Below, in pieces: positions 47,787 to 58,389 of a stretch of 64,000 nt of DNA (positions are counted from its first letter, which is position 1; each line of letters opens with the position of its first letter). The stretch lies in contig NZ_AXAJ01000001.1 of NCBI RefSeq assembly GCF_000472445.1, forward strand, positions 558,643-622,642. Reading direction: 5' to 3'. The DNA comes from Burkholderia sp. WSM2230 (lineage in GTDB: Bacteria; Pseudomonadota; Gammaproteobacteria; Burkholderiales; Burkholderiaceae). The translations under genes were made by a program, and so were the position numbers. Below the pieces are notes generated by a model. It was not told the origin of the DNA and made no database searches. It worked only from the letters and a program-made list of their open reading frames with translations.

Positions 47787-48659
47787 ATGTCAGTCAAACA
47801 CCCGATTATCGCGGTGACCGGTTCCAGCGGCGCCGGCACCACGACTGTGATGAAGAGTTTTACCCATATTTTCAGGCGCGAAAAGATCAACGCGCAGATT
47901 GTCGAAGGCGACGCATTTCATCGCTACGACCGTAACGGTATGCGCGAGGCCATGAAGCAGCACGAGCGCGACGGCGTGCCGAACTTCAGCCACTTCGGGC
48001 CGCAAGCGAATCTGCTGGAAGAACTGGAGGCGCTGTTCGCAAGCTATGGAGAGTGCGGCACCGGCAAGTTTCGCCACTACGTGCACGACGAAACGGAAAC
48101 CCGTCTCTACAAACAGGACGCCGGCACCTTCACGCCGTGGGAAGACGTGCAGCCCGGCACCGACCTGATGTTCTACGAAGGACTGCACGGCGCGGCCGTG
48201 ACCGAGCGCATCGACATTGCGCGGCATGCGGATCTGCTGATAGGCGTCGTGCCGATCATCAATCTCGAATGGATCCAGAAACTGCATCGCGATCAGACCA
48301 TGCGCGGCTACTCGCACGAGGCAGTGGTCGACACGATCCTGCGGCGCATGCCCGATTACGTGAACTACATCTGTCCGCAATTTTCCCGCACGCATGTGAA
48401 CTTCCAGCGCGTACCGACCGTGGATACGTCGAATCCGTTCATTGCGCGCGAGATTCCGCAGCCGGACGAGAGCTTTGTCGTGATCCGCTTCGCACGGCCC
48501 AAAGGCATCGATTTCCAGTATCTGCTGACCATGCTGCACGACTCCTTCATGTCGCGCCCCAATGTGATTGTGGTGCCGGGCGGCAAGATGGGCCTCGCGA
48601 TGCAACTGATCTTCACGCCGATGATTCTGCAACTGATCGACCGGCGCTCGCGAGTGTGA
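47787..48659 (+). CDS. cbbP: Phosphoribulokinase
   Basis: 290 aa from ATG 47787 with CCGGAGA upstream. P-loop GSSGAGTTT, VEGDAFHRYDR, FYEGLHGA, and PDYVNYICPQFSRTHVNFQRVPT of bacterial type PRK. Makes ribulose-1,5-bisphosphate from ribulose-5-phosphate and ATP. Confidence 0.97.
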   Translation: MSVKHPIIAVTGSSGAGTTTVMKSFTHIFRREKINAQIVEGDAFHRYDRNGMREAMKQHERDGVPNFSHFGPQANLLEELEALFASYGECGTGKFRHYVHDETETRLYKQDAGTFTPWEDVQPGTDLMFYEGLHGAAVTERIDIARHADLLIGVVPIINLEWIQKLHRDQTMRGYSHEAVVDTILRRMPDYVNYICPQFSRTHVNFQRVPTVDTSNPFIAREIPQPDESFVVIRFARPKGIDFQYLLTMLHDSFMSRPNVIVVPGGKMGLAMQLIFTPMILQLIDRRSRV

Positions 48660-48712
48660 GCTTGACGGCTTCACGCGAGACAACTGCTTTTCGTTTTTGA
48701 AGGAGAGATTCG

Positions 48713-50773
48713 ATGAGCGCCGTCGCACAGTCGCCTGAAAAACCTCAAATCCGCCTGATGGCCGACGCGCTGCGCATGCTCGCCATCGACGCGGTCGAAG
48801 CGGCGAAGTCGGGCCACCCCGGCATGCCGCTCGGCATGGCCGAGATCGCCGTCGCCCTATGGGGCCGGCATCTCAAGCACAATCCGCGCAATCCGGCATG
48901 GCCCGACCGCGACCGTTTTGTTCTGTCGAACGGACACGGCTCGATGCTGTTGTACGGCCTGCTGCATCTCACCGGCTACGATCTGCCGATCGACGAGTTG
49001 AAGCGCTTTCGTCAACTGCACAGCAAAACGCCGGGGCATCCCGAGGTCGGCGTGACGCCAGGCGTCGAGACGACCACCGGTCCGCTGGGCCAGGGGCTCG
49101 CCAACGCGGTCGGCATGGCGCTCGCGGAGGCACTGCTCGCGCGCGAGTTCAATCGTCCCGGCCATATGATTGTCGATCACCGCACGTATGTGTTCGCCGG
49201 CGACGGCTGTCTGATGGAAGGCATCTCGCACGAGGCCGCATCGCTCGCTGGCACGCTCAATCTCGACAAGCTCACAGTGCTTTACGACGACAACGGCATT
49301 TCCATCGACGGTCATGTCGCGCAATGGTTCAACGACGACACGCCGGCGCGTTTTACCGCATATGGCTGGCACGTGGTGCGCGACGTGGACGGCCACAATG
49401 CCGACGCGGTCGACCGCGCGCTTCAGGACGCGCGCGGCGCGGGCCGGCCCACGCTGATCTGCTGCCGCACGGTGATCGGCAAAGGCTCGCCTGGCAAAGC
49501 CGGCACGCACGATGTGCACGGTGCGCCGCTCGGTGCCGACGAGGTCGCGAATACCCGGCGCGCGCTCGGCTGGCCGCACCCGCCGTTCGTCGTTCCCGAA
49601 GACGTCCGCTCGCAGTGGGATGCGAGTGCGCGCGGCGCAGCGGCCGAAGCGGACTGGAGACGCCGCTTCGAAGCTTATCGTCAGCATTATCCGCATGAAG
49701 CCGCCGAATTTGAACGCAGGACGCGCGGCACGCTGCCTGCCCATTGGCGCGATACGGTTCACGCCATGCTGCGCGACGCCGACAACGCGGCGCAATCCAT
49801 CGCCACGCGCAAGGCCTCGCAGCAGACCATCGCTGTGCTCGCTCGCGCGCTGCCGGAATTGCTCGGCGGCTCTGCGGATCTGACCGGCTCGAATCTCACC
49901 GACTGGCAGGCCGCAATCGACGTGTACGCCGATGACACGGGCCTGCAAGGCGGCAACTATCTGCACTACGGCGTGCGCGAGTTCGGCATGAGCGCGATGA
50001 TCAACGGCATTGCGCTGCATCGCGGGCATATTGCCTTCGGCGGCACGTTCCTCACGTTTTCCGACTACTCGCGCAACGCGCTGCGCATGGCCGCGTTGAT
50101 GAAGACGCGCTCGATCTTCGTGTTCACGCACGATTCGATAGGGCTTGGTGAAGACGGGCCGACGCATCAATCGGTGGAGCATGCGGCGAGCCTGAGGCTG
50201 ATTCCCGGGCTCGACGTCTGGCGCCCCTGCGATACCGTGGAAACGGCCCGCGCATGGGCGAGCGCAATAGAACGCGATGGGCCGTCGTGCCTGTTGCTGA
50301 GCCGCCAGAGCCTGCCGTTCGTCACGCGCGACGGCGCGCAGATCGACGCGATAGAGCGAGGCGGCTATGTGCTGCGCGATTGGCCCGATCCTTCCGCGCC
50401 AGGCAGTTCAGACGCGCGCCACCGCGTCGTACTGATTGCTACGGGATCCGAAATATCGATCGCACTCGAAGCGCTTGCGCTGCTCGCCGACGCGGGCATC
50501 GCCGCACGCGTCGTCTCCATGCCGTCGACGAGCGTATTCGACCGGCAGCCGGACACATGGCGCGCGGCGGTGCTGCCGCCAGGCGTCCCGCGCGTTGCCG
50601 TAGAGGCCGGCGTGCGCGCGTTCTGGCGGCAGTACGTGGGGCTGGAAGGCGGCGTCGTGGGTATCGACACGTTTGGCGAGTCCGCGCCCGCCGCTGCGCT
50701 GTTCGAACATTTCGCGCTGACCGCGCAGGCCGTGGCGGACGAAGCGCGCCGCGTCGCGCGGCGCGTCGCATGA
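48713..50773 (+). CDS. cbbT: Transketolase
   Basis: 686 aa. Thiamine-diphosphate enzyme with [33 protein letters not shown] (TPP/metal motif), [16 protein letters not shown] and a C-terminal domain ending [15 protein letters not shown]. Two-carbon transfer in the Calvin cycle. Operon gene. Confidence 0.96.
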   Translation: MSAVAQSPEKPQIRLMADALRMLAIDAVEAAKSGHPGMPLGMAEIAVALWGRHLKHNPRNPAWPDRDRFVLSNGHGSMLLYGLLHLTGYDLPIDELKRFRQLHSKTPGHPEVGVTPGVETTTGPLGQGLANAVGMALAEALLAREFNRPGHMIVDHRTYVFAGDGCLMEGISHEAASLAGTLNLDKLTVLYDDNGISIDGHVAQWFNDDTPARFTAYGWHVVRDVDGHNADAVDRALQDARGAGRPTLICCRTVIGKGSPGKAGTHDVHGAPLGADEVANTRRALGWPHPPFVVPEDVRSQWDASARGAAAEADWRRRFEAYRQHYPHEAAEFERRTRGTLPAHWRDTVHAMLRDADNAAQSIATRKASQQTIAVLARALPELLGGSADLTGSNLTDWQAAIDVYADDTGLQGGNYLHYGVREFGMSAMINGIALHRGHIAFGGTFLTFSDYSRNALRMAALMKTRSIFVFTHDSIGLGEDGPTHQSVEHAASLRLIPGLDVWRPCDTVETARAWASAIERDGPSCLLLSRQSLPFVTRDGAQIDAIERGGYVLRDWPDPSAPGSSDARHRVVLIATGSEISIALEALALLADAGIAARVVSMPSTSVFDRQPDTWRAAVLPPGVPRVAVEAGVRAFWRQYVGLEGGVVGIDTFGESAPAAALFEHFALTAQAVADEARRVARRVA

Positions 50774-50813
50774 GCGGCACAACAGAATCCGATTCGTCTT
50801 TGAGGAGTTTGCA

Positions 50814-51851
50814 ATGTCCTTCATCGCACTGCGTCAACTTTTGGATCACGCTGCCGAACACGGCTACGGCGTGCCCGCGTTCAACGTGAACAACATGGAG
50901 CAGATTCACGCGATCATGCAGGCCGCGGAGGAAACCGCGAGCCCAGTGATCCTGCAGGCGTCGGCGGGGGCGCGCAAGTATGCGGGCGAGCCTTATCTGC
51001 GCCATCTCGTGCTGGCCGCGCTCGAGGCGCATCCGGACATTCCGCTCGTGCTGCATCAGGACCACGGCGCGAGCCCGGCGGTGTGTCAGCAGGCGATTCG
51101 CTCCGGCTTCACGTCGGTCATGATGGACGGCTCCTTGCTGCCCGATCAGAAAACGCCCGCCACATACGACTACAACGTCGACGTGAGCCGCCGGGTGGTT
51201 GAGGCGGCGCACGCGGTTGGCGTTTCTGTGGAAGGCGAATTGGGTTGTCTGGGTTCGCTCGAAACAGGCGCGGCCGGCGAGGAGGACGGCGTCGGCGCGC
51301 AAGGTCAGCTCGCGCGCGACGACTTGCTGACCGACCCTGAAGAAGCCCGGATTTTCGTCGAGGCAACCGGTGTCGATGCGCTCGCAATCGCCATTGGCAC
51401 ATCGCATGGTGCGTACAAGTTCAGCCGCCAGCCTACCGGCGATATTCTCGCGATCGACCGGATCGTCGAGATACATGAACGGATTCCGAACACGCATCTT
51501 GTGATGCATGGGTCGTCTTCGGTGCCGCAGGAATGGCTCGCGGTGATCCGCGAATACGGCGGCGAGATACCCACGACCTATGGCGTGCCGGTGGAGGAAA
51601 TCCAGCGCGGCATCGCTCATGGTGTGCGCAAGGTCAATATCGACACCGACATCCGGCTCGCGATGAGCGGTGCGATGCGCAAGTCGATGGGGAACGCGCG
51701 CGCCGAATTCGATCCGCGGGCCGCGTTGAAGGCGGCCACGGCGGCCGCGCGCAGCGTTTGTGTCGAGCGCTTCGAGGCTTTCGGCTGCGCGGGGCAGGCG
51801 CCGCGCATCAAGCCGTTGCCGCTCGAGGCGATGGCGCGCCGCTATCACTGA
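50814..51851 (+). CDS. cbbA: Fructose-bisphosphate aldolase class II, CbbA type
   Basis: 345 aa. [36 protein letters not shown] (zinc-binding His), [14 protein letters not shown] and [11 protein letters not shown] are class II signatures. The length and spacing match CbbA/Fba of Calvin operons, which also make sedoheptulose bisphosphate. Starts 40 bp after transketolase. Confidence 0.96.
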   Translation: MSFIALRQLLDHAAEHGYGVPAFNVNNMEQIHAIMQAAEETASPVILQASAGARKYAGEPYLRHLVLAALEAHPDIPLVLHQDHGASPAVCQQAIRSGFTSVMMDGSLLPDQKTPATYDYNVDVSRRVVEAAHAVGVSVEGELGCLGSLETGAAGEEDGVGAQGQLARDDLLTDPEEARIFVEATGVDALAIAIGTSHGAYKFSRQPTGDILAIDRIVEIHERIPNTHLVMHGSSSVPQEWLAVIREYGGEIPTTYGVPVEEIQRGIAHGVRKVNIDTDIRLAMSGAMRKSMGNARAEFDPRAALKAATAAARSVCVERFEAFGCAGQAPRIKPLPLEAMARRYH

Positions 51852-51867
51852 GCGCAAGGAGAGACCT

Positions 51868-52581
51868 ATGCGTGACTTTCTGATTGCTCCTTCGCTGCTG
51901 TCGGCGGATTTTGCGCGCCTCGCGGACGAGATTCGCGACGTCACGGCGGCCGGCGCGGACTGGATTCATCTGGACGTGATGGACAACCACTACGTGCCGA
52001 ATCTGACGGTCGGGCCGCTCGTCTGCTCCGCAATCCGGCCGCATACGCGCGTGCCCATCGACGTGCACTTGATGACCATGCCCGTCGATCCGCTTGTCAT
52101 CGCCTTTGCCGAGGCGGGCGCGAACACAATCAGCTTTCATCCGGAGGCATCGCTGCACGTGCACCGCACCATCGAACTGATCAGGACGCAGGGCGCGCGC
52201 GTCGGCCTCGCGCTCAATCCGGCCACGCCGCTTGCAGTGCTCGATCATGTGATCGAGCGGCTCGACGTGGTGCTGCTGATGTCGGTGAATCCAGGCTTCG
52301 GCGGCCAGGCTTTCATACCCGAGACGCTGGCGAAGCTGAGCGCGCTGCGCGAACGCGTCGACGCCACGATGCAGCGCACAGGCCGTGCGCTGCTGATCGA
52401 AGTGGACGGCGGCGTGAAGGCGTCGAACATCGCAAAGATCGCTGCGGCGGGCGCGGATGTGTTCGTGGCGGGTTCGGCGGTGTTCGGCGCGACTGACTAT
52501 GCGCAGGCAATCGGCGAAATGCGCGATGAACTCGCGCGGGTCAACGAGTGCGGCGAGGGAGCTTTGGCCGACGCGCGCTAA
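51868..52581 (+). CDS. cbbE: Ribulose-phosphate 3-epimerase
   Basis: 237 aa from ATG 51868 with AAGGAGAG upstream. [51 protein letters not shown] and [11 protein letters not shown] are standard. Last gene of the cbb operon, with a palindrome (52603-52616) after it. Confidence 0.96.
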   Translation: MRDFLIAPSLLSADFARLADEIRDVTAAGADWIHLDVMDNHYVPNLTVGPLVCSAIRPHTRVPIDVHLMTMPVDPLVIAFAEAGANTISFHPEASLHVHRTIELIRTQGARVGLALNPATPLAVLDHVIERLDVVLLMSVNPGFGGQAFIPETLAKLSALRERVDATMQRTGRALLIEVDGGVKASNIAKIAAAGADVFVAGSAVFGATDYAQAIGEMRDELARVNECGEGALADAR

Positions 52582-52602
52582 AGAGGCCCGCAGGTTCCGG
52601 CA

Positions 52603-52616
52603 GCTTCACGTGAAGC
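52603..52616. terminator. Possible terminator between convergent cbbE and DHPS-like gene
   Basis: Perfect 14-bp palindrome GCTTCACGTGAAGC, followed ten bases later by six T on the + strand. Only 38 bp separate the two stops. Stem is short. Confidence 0.35.
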
Positions 52617-52619
52617 GCT

Positions 52620-54002
52620 TCAGCGTTTTTTCATGGTCTCGCCGGGCGCGCACCATGCCGACAGGTCCTGTTCCGGCCGCTCGACGGCGCAGCCCCAGTC
52701 GAGCGGCTGGTCCTGATCGAAGCGCTTGCCGAGGCGCCATGCAATCTCGGCGCGCGCGAGCTGCACGCCCATATAGAACGCGTGACCGCCGTCGGCTTCG
52801 AGATGAAGCTGCGGATAGAGCTCGAACGGATCGCCGGCTCTCAGGTGACCGTCGCGGTTATACACGTGGATGCCATCGGCGCTGACCTGCACGCGAAAGT
52901 TAGGATCGCGAACATCGTTGGCGAACTCGTCTATTTCAGCCGGGCTGTATGGAAAGGGGCGCTTCGCGTGAACGGTCGCAAGATCGCCATTGATGCCCTT
53001 GGGCAACACTTGCGCCTCGCGCGCGGCGTGCATCACCCGGCGCGCGACATCGGCTTCGCGCACCGCACGTCGCGCGTGCAGGCTCACGGACGTGGTCAGC
53101 ACGGCGCTCACGCGGAGCTCCGCCGCCATGCCGAGCAGTACCGCATTGATGCCGCTCGTGTCCGCCTCGGTCAGCTCGGTCACGTTGCCGATGCCCATCA
53201 TGATGGCCACGTCCGGATAGCGTTCGCGCAGCCCCACATAACGTGAGATCGACGTCGCGAGACCGAACGGAATCGGATCGAGAATCGGGTCGGCGAGAAA
53301 TGCGCGGCCTCGCGCGGCGAACAGTTCGATGGCCGCATCGAGCGACGCGGGCTCGCGCGGATCGCGGGCGACGAGAATCGGGGTGGAGGGCACTTCGTCG
53401 GCGATCCACAGCGTGTCGAGGTTCAGGCTCATCAGATAGTCCGCGCCCGCGCGGCCGCCGCGCAATAGCTCTTCGGTGCGCATCGAATCGACGCTGACCC
53501 GATAGCCGTCGGCCTTCAGGCGGCGCACGGCATCCTCGAGATGCGGAAACGGCGTTTCCGGCAGGCAGCCAATGTCGATTACGTCCGCGCCCTGAGCAGC
53601 GTAGTCGCGAGCACGCGCGGCGATGCCGTCGAGATCGAGGCGCGGCGCATCGACGATCTCCGCGAAGATCTCCGTTTCATAGCGCGACAGGTCGACGGGC
53701 TTGGCCTCGCGGCCGAAGAATTGCGGCAGATCTTTCACTTCTTCCGGGCCGCGTTCGAACGGCACGCCGTAGAACTCAGTCAGCGCGGCAAGGTCGCCAC
53801 GGCAGCGCCCCGGCACGATCACGCGCTGCGCGGCGAGCGGAGCGGGCACGCGGCGGCGGATCATGTCGGCGGTCATGAGGGCGGCGACCTGCAGGCCGAT
53901 TTCGCGGATCTCCCAACTGAACGGCGTTGGCGCCATGCTTTCAAGCACGCGCGCGAGACTCTTTTCGGCGAGCCGGCCCGTCAGGAAGACGATGTGGTCC
54001 AT
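52620..54002 (-). CDS. Dihydropteroate-synthase-like protein of H4MPT synthesis (DUF6513 type)
   Basis: 460 aa. The N-terminal 110 residues begin MDHIVFLTGRLAEKSLARVL; the C-terminal barrel has AAQGADVIDIGCLPETPFP, YRVSVDSMRTEELLRG and MGIGNVTELTEADTSG, which echo dihydropteroate synthase. In H4MPT-containing bacteria this gene replaces the standard enzyme for joining the pterin to the aminobenzene unit. No ribosome-site oddities. Lies downstream of dmrB with a 97-bp gap. Confidence 0.86.
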   Translation of the reverse strand: MDHIVFLTGRLAEKSLARVLESMAPTPFSWEIREIGLQVAALMTADMIRRRVPAPLAAQRVIVPGRCRGDLAALTEFYGVPFERGPEEVKDLPQFFGREAKPVDLSRYETEIFAEIVDAPRLDLDGIAARARDYAAQGADVIDIGCLPETPFPHLEDAVRRLKADGYRVSVDSMRTEELLRGGRAGADYLMSLNLDTLWIADEVPSTPILVARDPREPASLDAAIELFAARGRAFLADPILDPIPFGLATSISRYVGLRERYPDVAIMMGIGNVTELTEADTSGINAVLLGMAAELRVSAVLTTSVSLHARRAVREADVARRVMHAAREAQVLPKGINGDLATVHAKRPFPYSPAEIDEFANDVRDPNFRVQVSADGIHVYNRDGHLRAGDPFELYPQLHLEADGGHAFYMGVQLARAEIAWRLGKRFDQDQPLDWGCAVERPEQDLSAWCAPGETMKKR

Positions 54003-54099
54003 GTCAGTACGGAGAAGGCCGCGAGCGCAGCGAGCATGGAGATGGTTTCATATCGGTAGGCGGCGGTGCGCGGCGGTGCGCCCAAGGTGTGAGCCAATG

Positions 54100-54678
54100 T
54101 CATGCGAGGTGGAGCGTTGCGAGCCGTTGATCGAGCGCCGTCTTCAGTTCATCCAGCGAGCGCACGACGGTCGTGTATTCGAAGCGCGAAAGGCGCTCCA
54201 CATTGTCTAGTTCGATTGCCCGCGGCCGCAGCTCGACCCATTCATTGGGACTTTGTGTGACCACGGTCGGCTCCGTATCGCATGCAAAGACGATGCCCGG
54301 AATGCATTGCTTGCCCGCCTGCGCGTACATGTTGGTGGGCAGCGTATCGGAGATGCCGAACGCGCACTTGGCCACCGTATTGCTGGTGGCCGGCGCGATG
54401 ATGACAGTGTGATACATGCCGTGATACAGCATGCCTACCGGCACGCCGCTCGCGCTCTTGTCGCGGAACACGTTGAAGCGTTCGCGCAGCCTCGGCAGCT
54501 TCCAGCCGTAGAGTGGCAGCACTTCCTCGGCGGCGGCGGAGAGAAAGAGGTCCGTGCGCGGCAACGCAAGCGCGAGTTCGATTGACTCCTCGAGCAGATG
54601 GCCGGAGCCGGTCACGCACCACGCGAAGCGCGCATCAGGCTTGAAGTCCGCAAGATTGCGAGCGGGCGCCTGGGTCAT
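54100..54678 (-). CDS. dmrB: Dihydromethanopterin reductase, flavin type (DmrB)
   Basis: 192 aa. Flavoprotein fold: FAWCVTGSGHLLEES (phosphate-binding turn), VIIAPATSNTVAKCAFGISD (flavin-binding turn), FACDTEPTV. The match is to the FMN-dependent dihydromethanopterin reductase described from Burkholderia xenovorans, which reduces H2MPT to H4MPT. It begins on the last four bases of the sigma-54 activator (ATGA), so both are made together. Confidence 0.9.
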   Translation of the reverse strand: MTQAPARNLADFKPDARFAWCVTGSGHLLEESIELALALPRTDLFLSAAAEEVLPLYGWKLPRLRERFNVFRDKSASGVPVGMLYHGMYHTVIIAPATSNTVAKCAFGISDTLPTNMYAQAGKQCIPGIVFACDTEPTVVTQSPNEWVELRPRAIELDNVERLSRFEYTTVVRSLDELKTALDQRLATLHLA

Positions 54679-56804
54679 GCGTGATGGGTGTGAGGCGAGG
54701 CGTCCCCCGGGAATGCTTCGCCTGCTGCTGTGTCCGGTGCCTGTTCGTCGGCTCCGTCTTCGGCTTCGACACCGTCGTTGCCCGAGCCGTCGTGCGACAG
54801 ACGGATATGCAGCCGCCGCATCTTCCGGTACAGCGTGTTGCGGCTGATGCCGAGCGCCTTCGCCACGTTGCTGACGTTCCAGCGATTCTCCTCGAGCAGC
54901 GTAAGCACCGTCTCGCGCTCATTCAACTGGATCGCGTTCAGCGCGGAAAGATCGGCGTCGTCGTCGGCATGCGGGGCAGACTGCGCCGCTGCGTGCGACG
55001 CTGCATGTGACCCGGCCGGCGGCGGCATTTCCGGCGCGCGCTGCGTGACCTCCGCCGGCAGGTCGTCGCAGCGGATGGGTTGCCCGTCGCAAAGCGCGAT
55101 CGCCATCTGCAACACGTGCCGCAACTGACGGATATTGCCGGGCCATGAATAGCTCAGCAACGCCTGCTCGGCTTCCTTCGTGAGCTCGGGCGGATCGCCG
55201 TCGGTTTCGGCTTCGAGCAGATGATGAATCAGCGGAAGTTTGTCGACCCGCTCCGCGAGTGGCGGCAAATTCAGCTCGACGCCCTTGAGCCGGTAATACA
55301 GATCCTCGCGGAACTGGCCGGTGTGCACGAGTTCGAGCAGATTGCGGTGACTCGCGCTGATCAACTGGAAGTTGACCTTGACGGTTGTCTCCGCGCCGAG
55401 CGGCGTGACCTCGTGTTCTTCTATCACGCGTAAGAGCCGTGCCTGCAACGCGAGCGGCATGTCGCCGATTTCGTCGAGAAACAGCGTGCCGCCGTTGGCC
55501 TGCACGATCCTGCCGCGCCGTCCCTCGCGCTGTGCGCCGGTAAATGCGCCGGCCCGATAGCCGAACAGCTCGCTTTCTATCAGATTCTCCGGCAGCGACG
55601 CGCAATTGACCGGCACGAACGGCCCCGACGAAAGCGGGCTGATGCTGTGCAGCGCCTGCGCAAACACTTCCTTGCCGGTGCCCGTTTGTCCTCTGAGGAT
55701 GATCGGAATCTTGCGTTGCACGACGCGCGCGCCGAGTTGAATTTGCGAGGCCATGCGCGGGTCGCCGAATTCCAGATGCGCGATCTCGTCGAGCCGCGCC
55801 GCGGACGCGCGCTTTTCCGGCGCGCTCGTGCGCGGCACAGGCGCCGCGACCGCAACGCGCGCACCGCGTCCGGCGGCATTTTGCGCGGTCTGCGCAATCA
55901 GGAAGAAACGGTTGGTCGCGTTCGCGCTGTACACGGTGACCGGGTGGAACGAGCCGCGAATGCTGCGCGCGATCATGTCCTCCAGCGACGCGTTGAACGC
56001 TTCCTCGATACGCCGTCCGCGCAATTCGCCAAGCGAGCGGAAGCCGAGCTGGAACAGCGCACTGCGGTTCGCGGCGAGCACGGTGCTGTCGTCGGCGACC
56101 GCGAGCTTGCCGCCATGCAGCGTGCCGACGAATTCTGGGCGGCTGTGGAAATGAATCATGTTCGCGTGCCGGTAGCGCGCGTCGATCAGCCGGTTTTCGA
56201 TCATCTGCCGCGACATGCCGACGAGCACCAGCGAGTGTTGCTGCAACAGCTTCGAGCGGCTCGTCACGTCCAGTACGCCCGCTATTTCGCCGCTGTCGTC
56301 GAAGATCGGCGCGGCCGAGCAGGTTAGCGACGTATAGCGTGGATAGAAATGCTCGTGCTGGCACACGGCAATGCATTCGCGCTCGGCGAGACACGTGCCC
56401 ATTCCGTTGGTGCCGGCTTCGCGCTCGCTCCACAGGGCGCCGACGCGAAAGCCGTCGGAGGCCACCGCCTCGGCAAACGGCACCGACGAAACCTGATGCA
56501 CGATCACGCCGCCCGCATCGACTAGCACCACCGCGAGCTCCGGGTCGGCCAACTGTTGATAGAGCGTGGTCATTTCCAGCTTCGAACACGCGATCAGATC
56601 GCCCATTGCCTCGCGGCGCGCGCTTAGTTCGTACTCCGTCAGGATGGGTGGCGTGACGAAACGGGAAGGATCGAGCTGGAATTCATTCACGCAGCGCGCC
56701 CACGACTGAGCGACGGGCTCGCTCGTCGGCCGCGTCGCCAATTGATGATTGACGACGTTGAAGATTTCACGGACGTGCATGGAGCTGTCAGCGAGCAACG
56801 ACAT
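54675..56804 (-). CDS. Sigma-54-dependent activator (AcoR-like: GAF, AAA+, Fis)
   Basis: 709 aa. An N-terminal GAF-like sensor (residues about 60-200 with WSEREAGTNGMGTCLAE), a PAS-like segment (about 225-310), AAA+ domain with Walker A GQTGTGKE at 372-379 and the sigma-54 contact loop GAFTGA at 419-424, and a Fis-type helix-turn-helix at the C-terminus (WNVSNVAKALGISRNTLYRK). Coupled to dmrB and near fae, whose upstream region has a sigma-54-type promoter. It probably activates C1 genes when an alcohol, aldehyde or related signal binds the GAF domain. The final 50 residues are an acidic tail. Confidence 0.92.
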   Translation of the reverse strand: MSLLADSSMHVREIFNVVNHQLATRPTSEPVAQSWARCVNEFQLDPSRFVTPPILTEYELSARREAMGDLIACSKLEMTTLYQQLADPELAVVLVDAGGVIVHQVSSVPFAEAVASDGFRVGALWSEREAGTNGMGTCLAERECIAVCQHEHFYPRYTSLTCSAAPIFDDSGEIAGVLDVTSRSKLLQQHSLVLVGMSRQMIENRLIDARYRHANMIHFHSRPEFVGTLHGGKLAVADDSTVLAANRSALFQLGFRSLGELRGRRIEEAFNASLEDMIARSIRGSFHPVTVYSANATNRFFLIAQTAQNAAGRGARVAVAAPVPRTSAPEKRASAARLDEIAHLEFGDPRMASQIQLGARVVQRKIPIILRGQTGTGKEVFAQALHSISPLSSGPFVPVNCASLPENLIESELFGYRAGAFTGAQREGRRGRIVQANGGTLFLDEIGDMPLALQARLLRVIEEHEVTPLGAETTVKVNFQLISASHRNLLELVHTGQFREDLYYRLKGVELNLPPLAERVDKLPLIHHLLEAETDGDPPELTKEAEQALLSYSWPGNIRQLRHVLQMAIALCDGQPIRCDDLPAEVTQRAPEMPPPAGSHAASHAAAQSAPHADDDADLSALNAIQLNERETVLTLLEENRWNVSNVAKALGISRNTLYRKMRRLHIRLSHDGSGNDGVEAEDGADEQAPDTAAGEAFPGDASPHTHHA

Positions 56805-57235
56805 GGGGTTCGTCTCCGTTGCGGCACATTCATGCGCGCCTTGCGTTGCCTTGCGTGGTACTGCCCTCGCGTGGCTTTGCAGTGCGCGTCTACGCGTGCC
56901 GCTTTATCGATAATGTCATCCCCTCGCGCCGCGGCTTCTGGGTCCGTATGCGCACTGAGTAATCCGCCTGCTATGTGTATTACCTGTGCCTGCGCGTGTG
57001 CATGTTGTCAGGCGTTGGCTTAAAACTCTACGCCCGATGTCGTTCGTGTTCAATACGAAGTCGCATCAATAGTACAGCGTGTGCCCGTTTTTTGCTTTTA
57101 TGGAGGGCACGCCATATCCAGCCGCGCCTTGGGCTTTGGCGACGCACAGTGCTCTGCGCGCGGCTCATCCTGTACTACCTGCGTTTACCCGGGTTGCGTC
57201 TTTTAACTTGTTGCCGCTATGCGGCGGAGTACACC
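56805..57235. other. 431-bp divergent region between the activator and the FolB-like gene
   Basis: No gene supported. A weak sigma-54-like string (GTGCCCG-TTTT-TTGCT, 57081-57096, + strand) lies about 140 bp before the aldolase gene; its upstream element is poor. Otherwise no repeats or hairpins of note. Confidence 0.35.
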
Positions 57236-57802
57236 ATGGACCGTATCGACACCGTTCGCCTCGCCAGCTTTTCCGTTGCCGCCGATGCCGGCGCGCCCCG
57301 CGCGAGCGCGCCGTGGGGTGTACCCTCCGAAGCACCGCCGGCGGGATTGTCCGCGGAGAAGCCGGCGGGCCCCATGGACATCGTGTTTATCGAAAACTTT
57401 ATCGGTCAGACGATTATAGGGATCGACAGCAGCGAGCTCCATGTGCCGCAACCGGTGCGGATGAATCTGTCCATCGGCGTGCCCGCGATCCGCGCGTGCG
57501 CAACCGATCGCATCGAGGACACCATCAACTATGCGGCGGTACGCGCCGCGCTGCACACGCTGCTCGAGTCGCACGGCGTGCGTCTTCTCGAAGCGCTGGC
57601 TGAAGCGGTGGCGCGTCTCCTGATCAATGATTTCGGCGCCCACTGGGTGCGCGTGGCGCTGGCCAAGCCGGCCAAATTCGACGACGTGGCGGCCGTCGGC
57701 GTGCAGATCGAACGGCAACGCAGCGACATGCCGAAGGCTGCAAATGCGCAAAACGGTCTCGCGGATTATGCGTCGCTTGGCGAAGGGCTGGTCCCGAACT
57801 GA
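57236..57802 (+). CDS. Dihydroneopterin aldolase-like protein (FolB family)
   Basis: 188 aa from ATG 57236 with GGCGGAG upstream. The FolB domain is the last 140 residues: DIVFIENFIGQTIIGIDSSE, DRIEDTINYAAVRAALH, LLEALAEAVARLLINDFG and VRVALAKPAKF. It has an extra N-terminal stretch of about 46 residues, so a start at 57374 would give a standard-length protein. In this cluster it likely makes the 6-hydroxymethyl-dihydropterin for H4MPT rather than folate. Alone on its strand. Confidence 0.84.
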   Translation: MDRIDTVRLASFSVAADAGAPRASAPWGVPSEAPPAGLSAEKPAGPMDIVFIENFIGQTIIGIDSSELHVPQPVRMNLSIGVPAIRACATDRIEDTINYAAVRAALHTLLESHGVRLLEALAEAVARLLINDFGAHWVRVALAKPAKFDDVAAVGVQIERQRSDMPKAANAQNGLADYASLGEGLVPN

Positions 57803-57805
57803 CGC

Positions 57806-57847
57806 GGGACGGAACCCCAGGGACGGAACCCCAGGGACCGAACCGCA
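57806..57847 (+). repeat. 14-bp tandem repeat, three copies
   Basis: GGGACGGAACCCCA, GGGACGGAACCCCA, GGGACCGAACCGCA directly after the FolB-like stop and before the convergent secreted-protein gene. Confidence 0.75.
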
Positions 57848-57910
57848 GACCCGGTTCCGCGCCCCAGGCGGCGGCAAGCACTGCGTGCGCGCCGCCCGCC
57901 GCGTCGGTCG

Positions 57911-58318
57911 CTATTTCGATGCCGCGGTCTTGTCGCTGCCAAGCCCGCAACTGCGGTAAGCGTCAGCCTGCAACGTGCGGAAATTCTTCGTTTGCGCCTT
58001 CGCATGATCGACGCGAAACTCGGCGCCGCCTTCGCCGCCCAGCGTTGCGTAGCGGGAGAACGTGGACTGGTCGACGAACTCCTCATAGGGCAGCGCGGTC
58101 GCCATCCTGTCGATCACGCACGAGCATTTGTAGACGTTCGCGAAGTCGTGTCCGTTTTCGTCCATGCAGGTGAGCACGTATTCGACGCGGCCCGCGGTGG
58201 GGTAGTTGTAACCGCCCGCCGGGGCCGGCGCGGCCGGCGCCTCGCCGTCCGCCCAGGCGAGCGGCGCGGCGAGCGCAATGCAGGCCAAAGCCGCGAGCGC
58301 GCGACATCGTAGGGTCAT
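57911..58318 (-). CDS. Small secreted Cys-containing protein next to fae
   Basis: 135 aa from ATG 58318 with GAAGAGG upstream. A signal peptide (LAALACIALAAPLAWA) gives a periplasmic protein of about 110 residues. After a Pro/Ala linker it has YVLTCMDENGHDFANVYKC with CSCVIDRMA and a later DAYRSCGL; two CxC/Cys pairs suggest disulfides or a metal or heme partner. Same strand as and 71 bp after fae. Not recognised further. Confidence 0.75.
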   Translation of the reverse strand: MTLRCRALAALACIALAAPLAWADGEAPAAPAPAGGYNYPTAGRVEYVLTCMDENGHDFANVYKCSCVIDRMATALPYEEFVDQSTFSRYATLGGEGGAEFRVDHAKAQTKNFRTLQADAYRSCGLGSDKTAASK

Positions 58319-58389
58319 CTCATGCCTCTTCACAGCAATGGCACCGTGGCTCAACGTGAAGGCCCGCGCGCGGCGCGGGCCCTGCGCCA

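Noticed and set aside
57081..57096. Sigma-54 promoter for the FolB-like gene
   Set aside because: The -12 part fits but the -24 GG is not kept; left as a note only.
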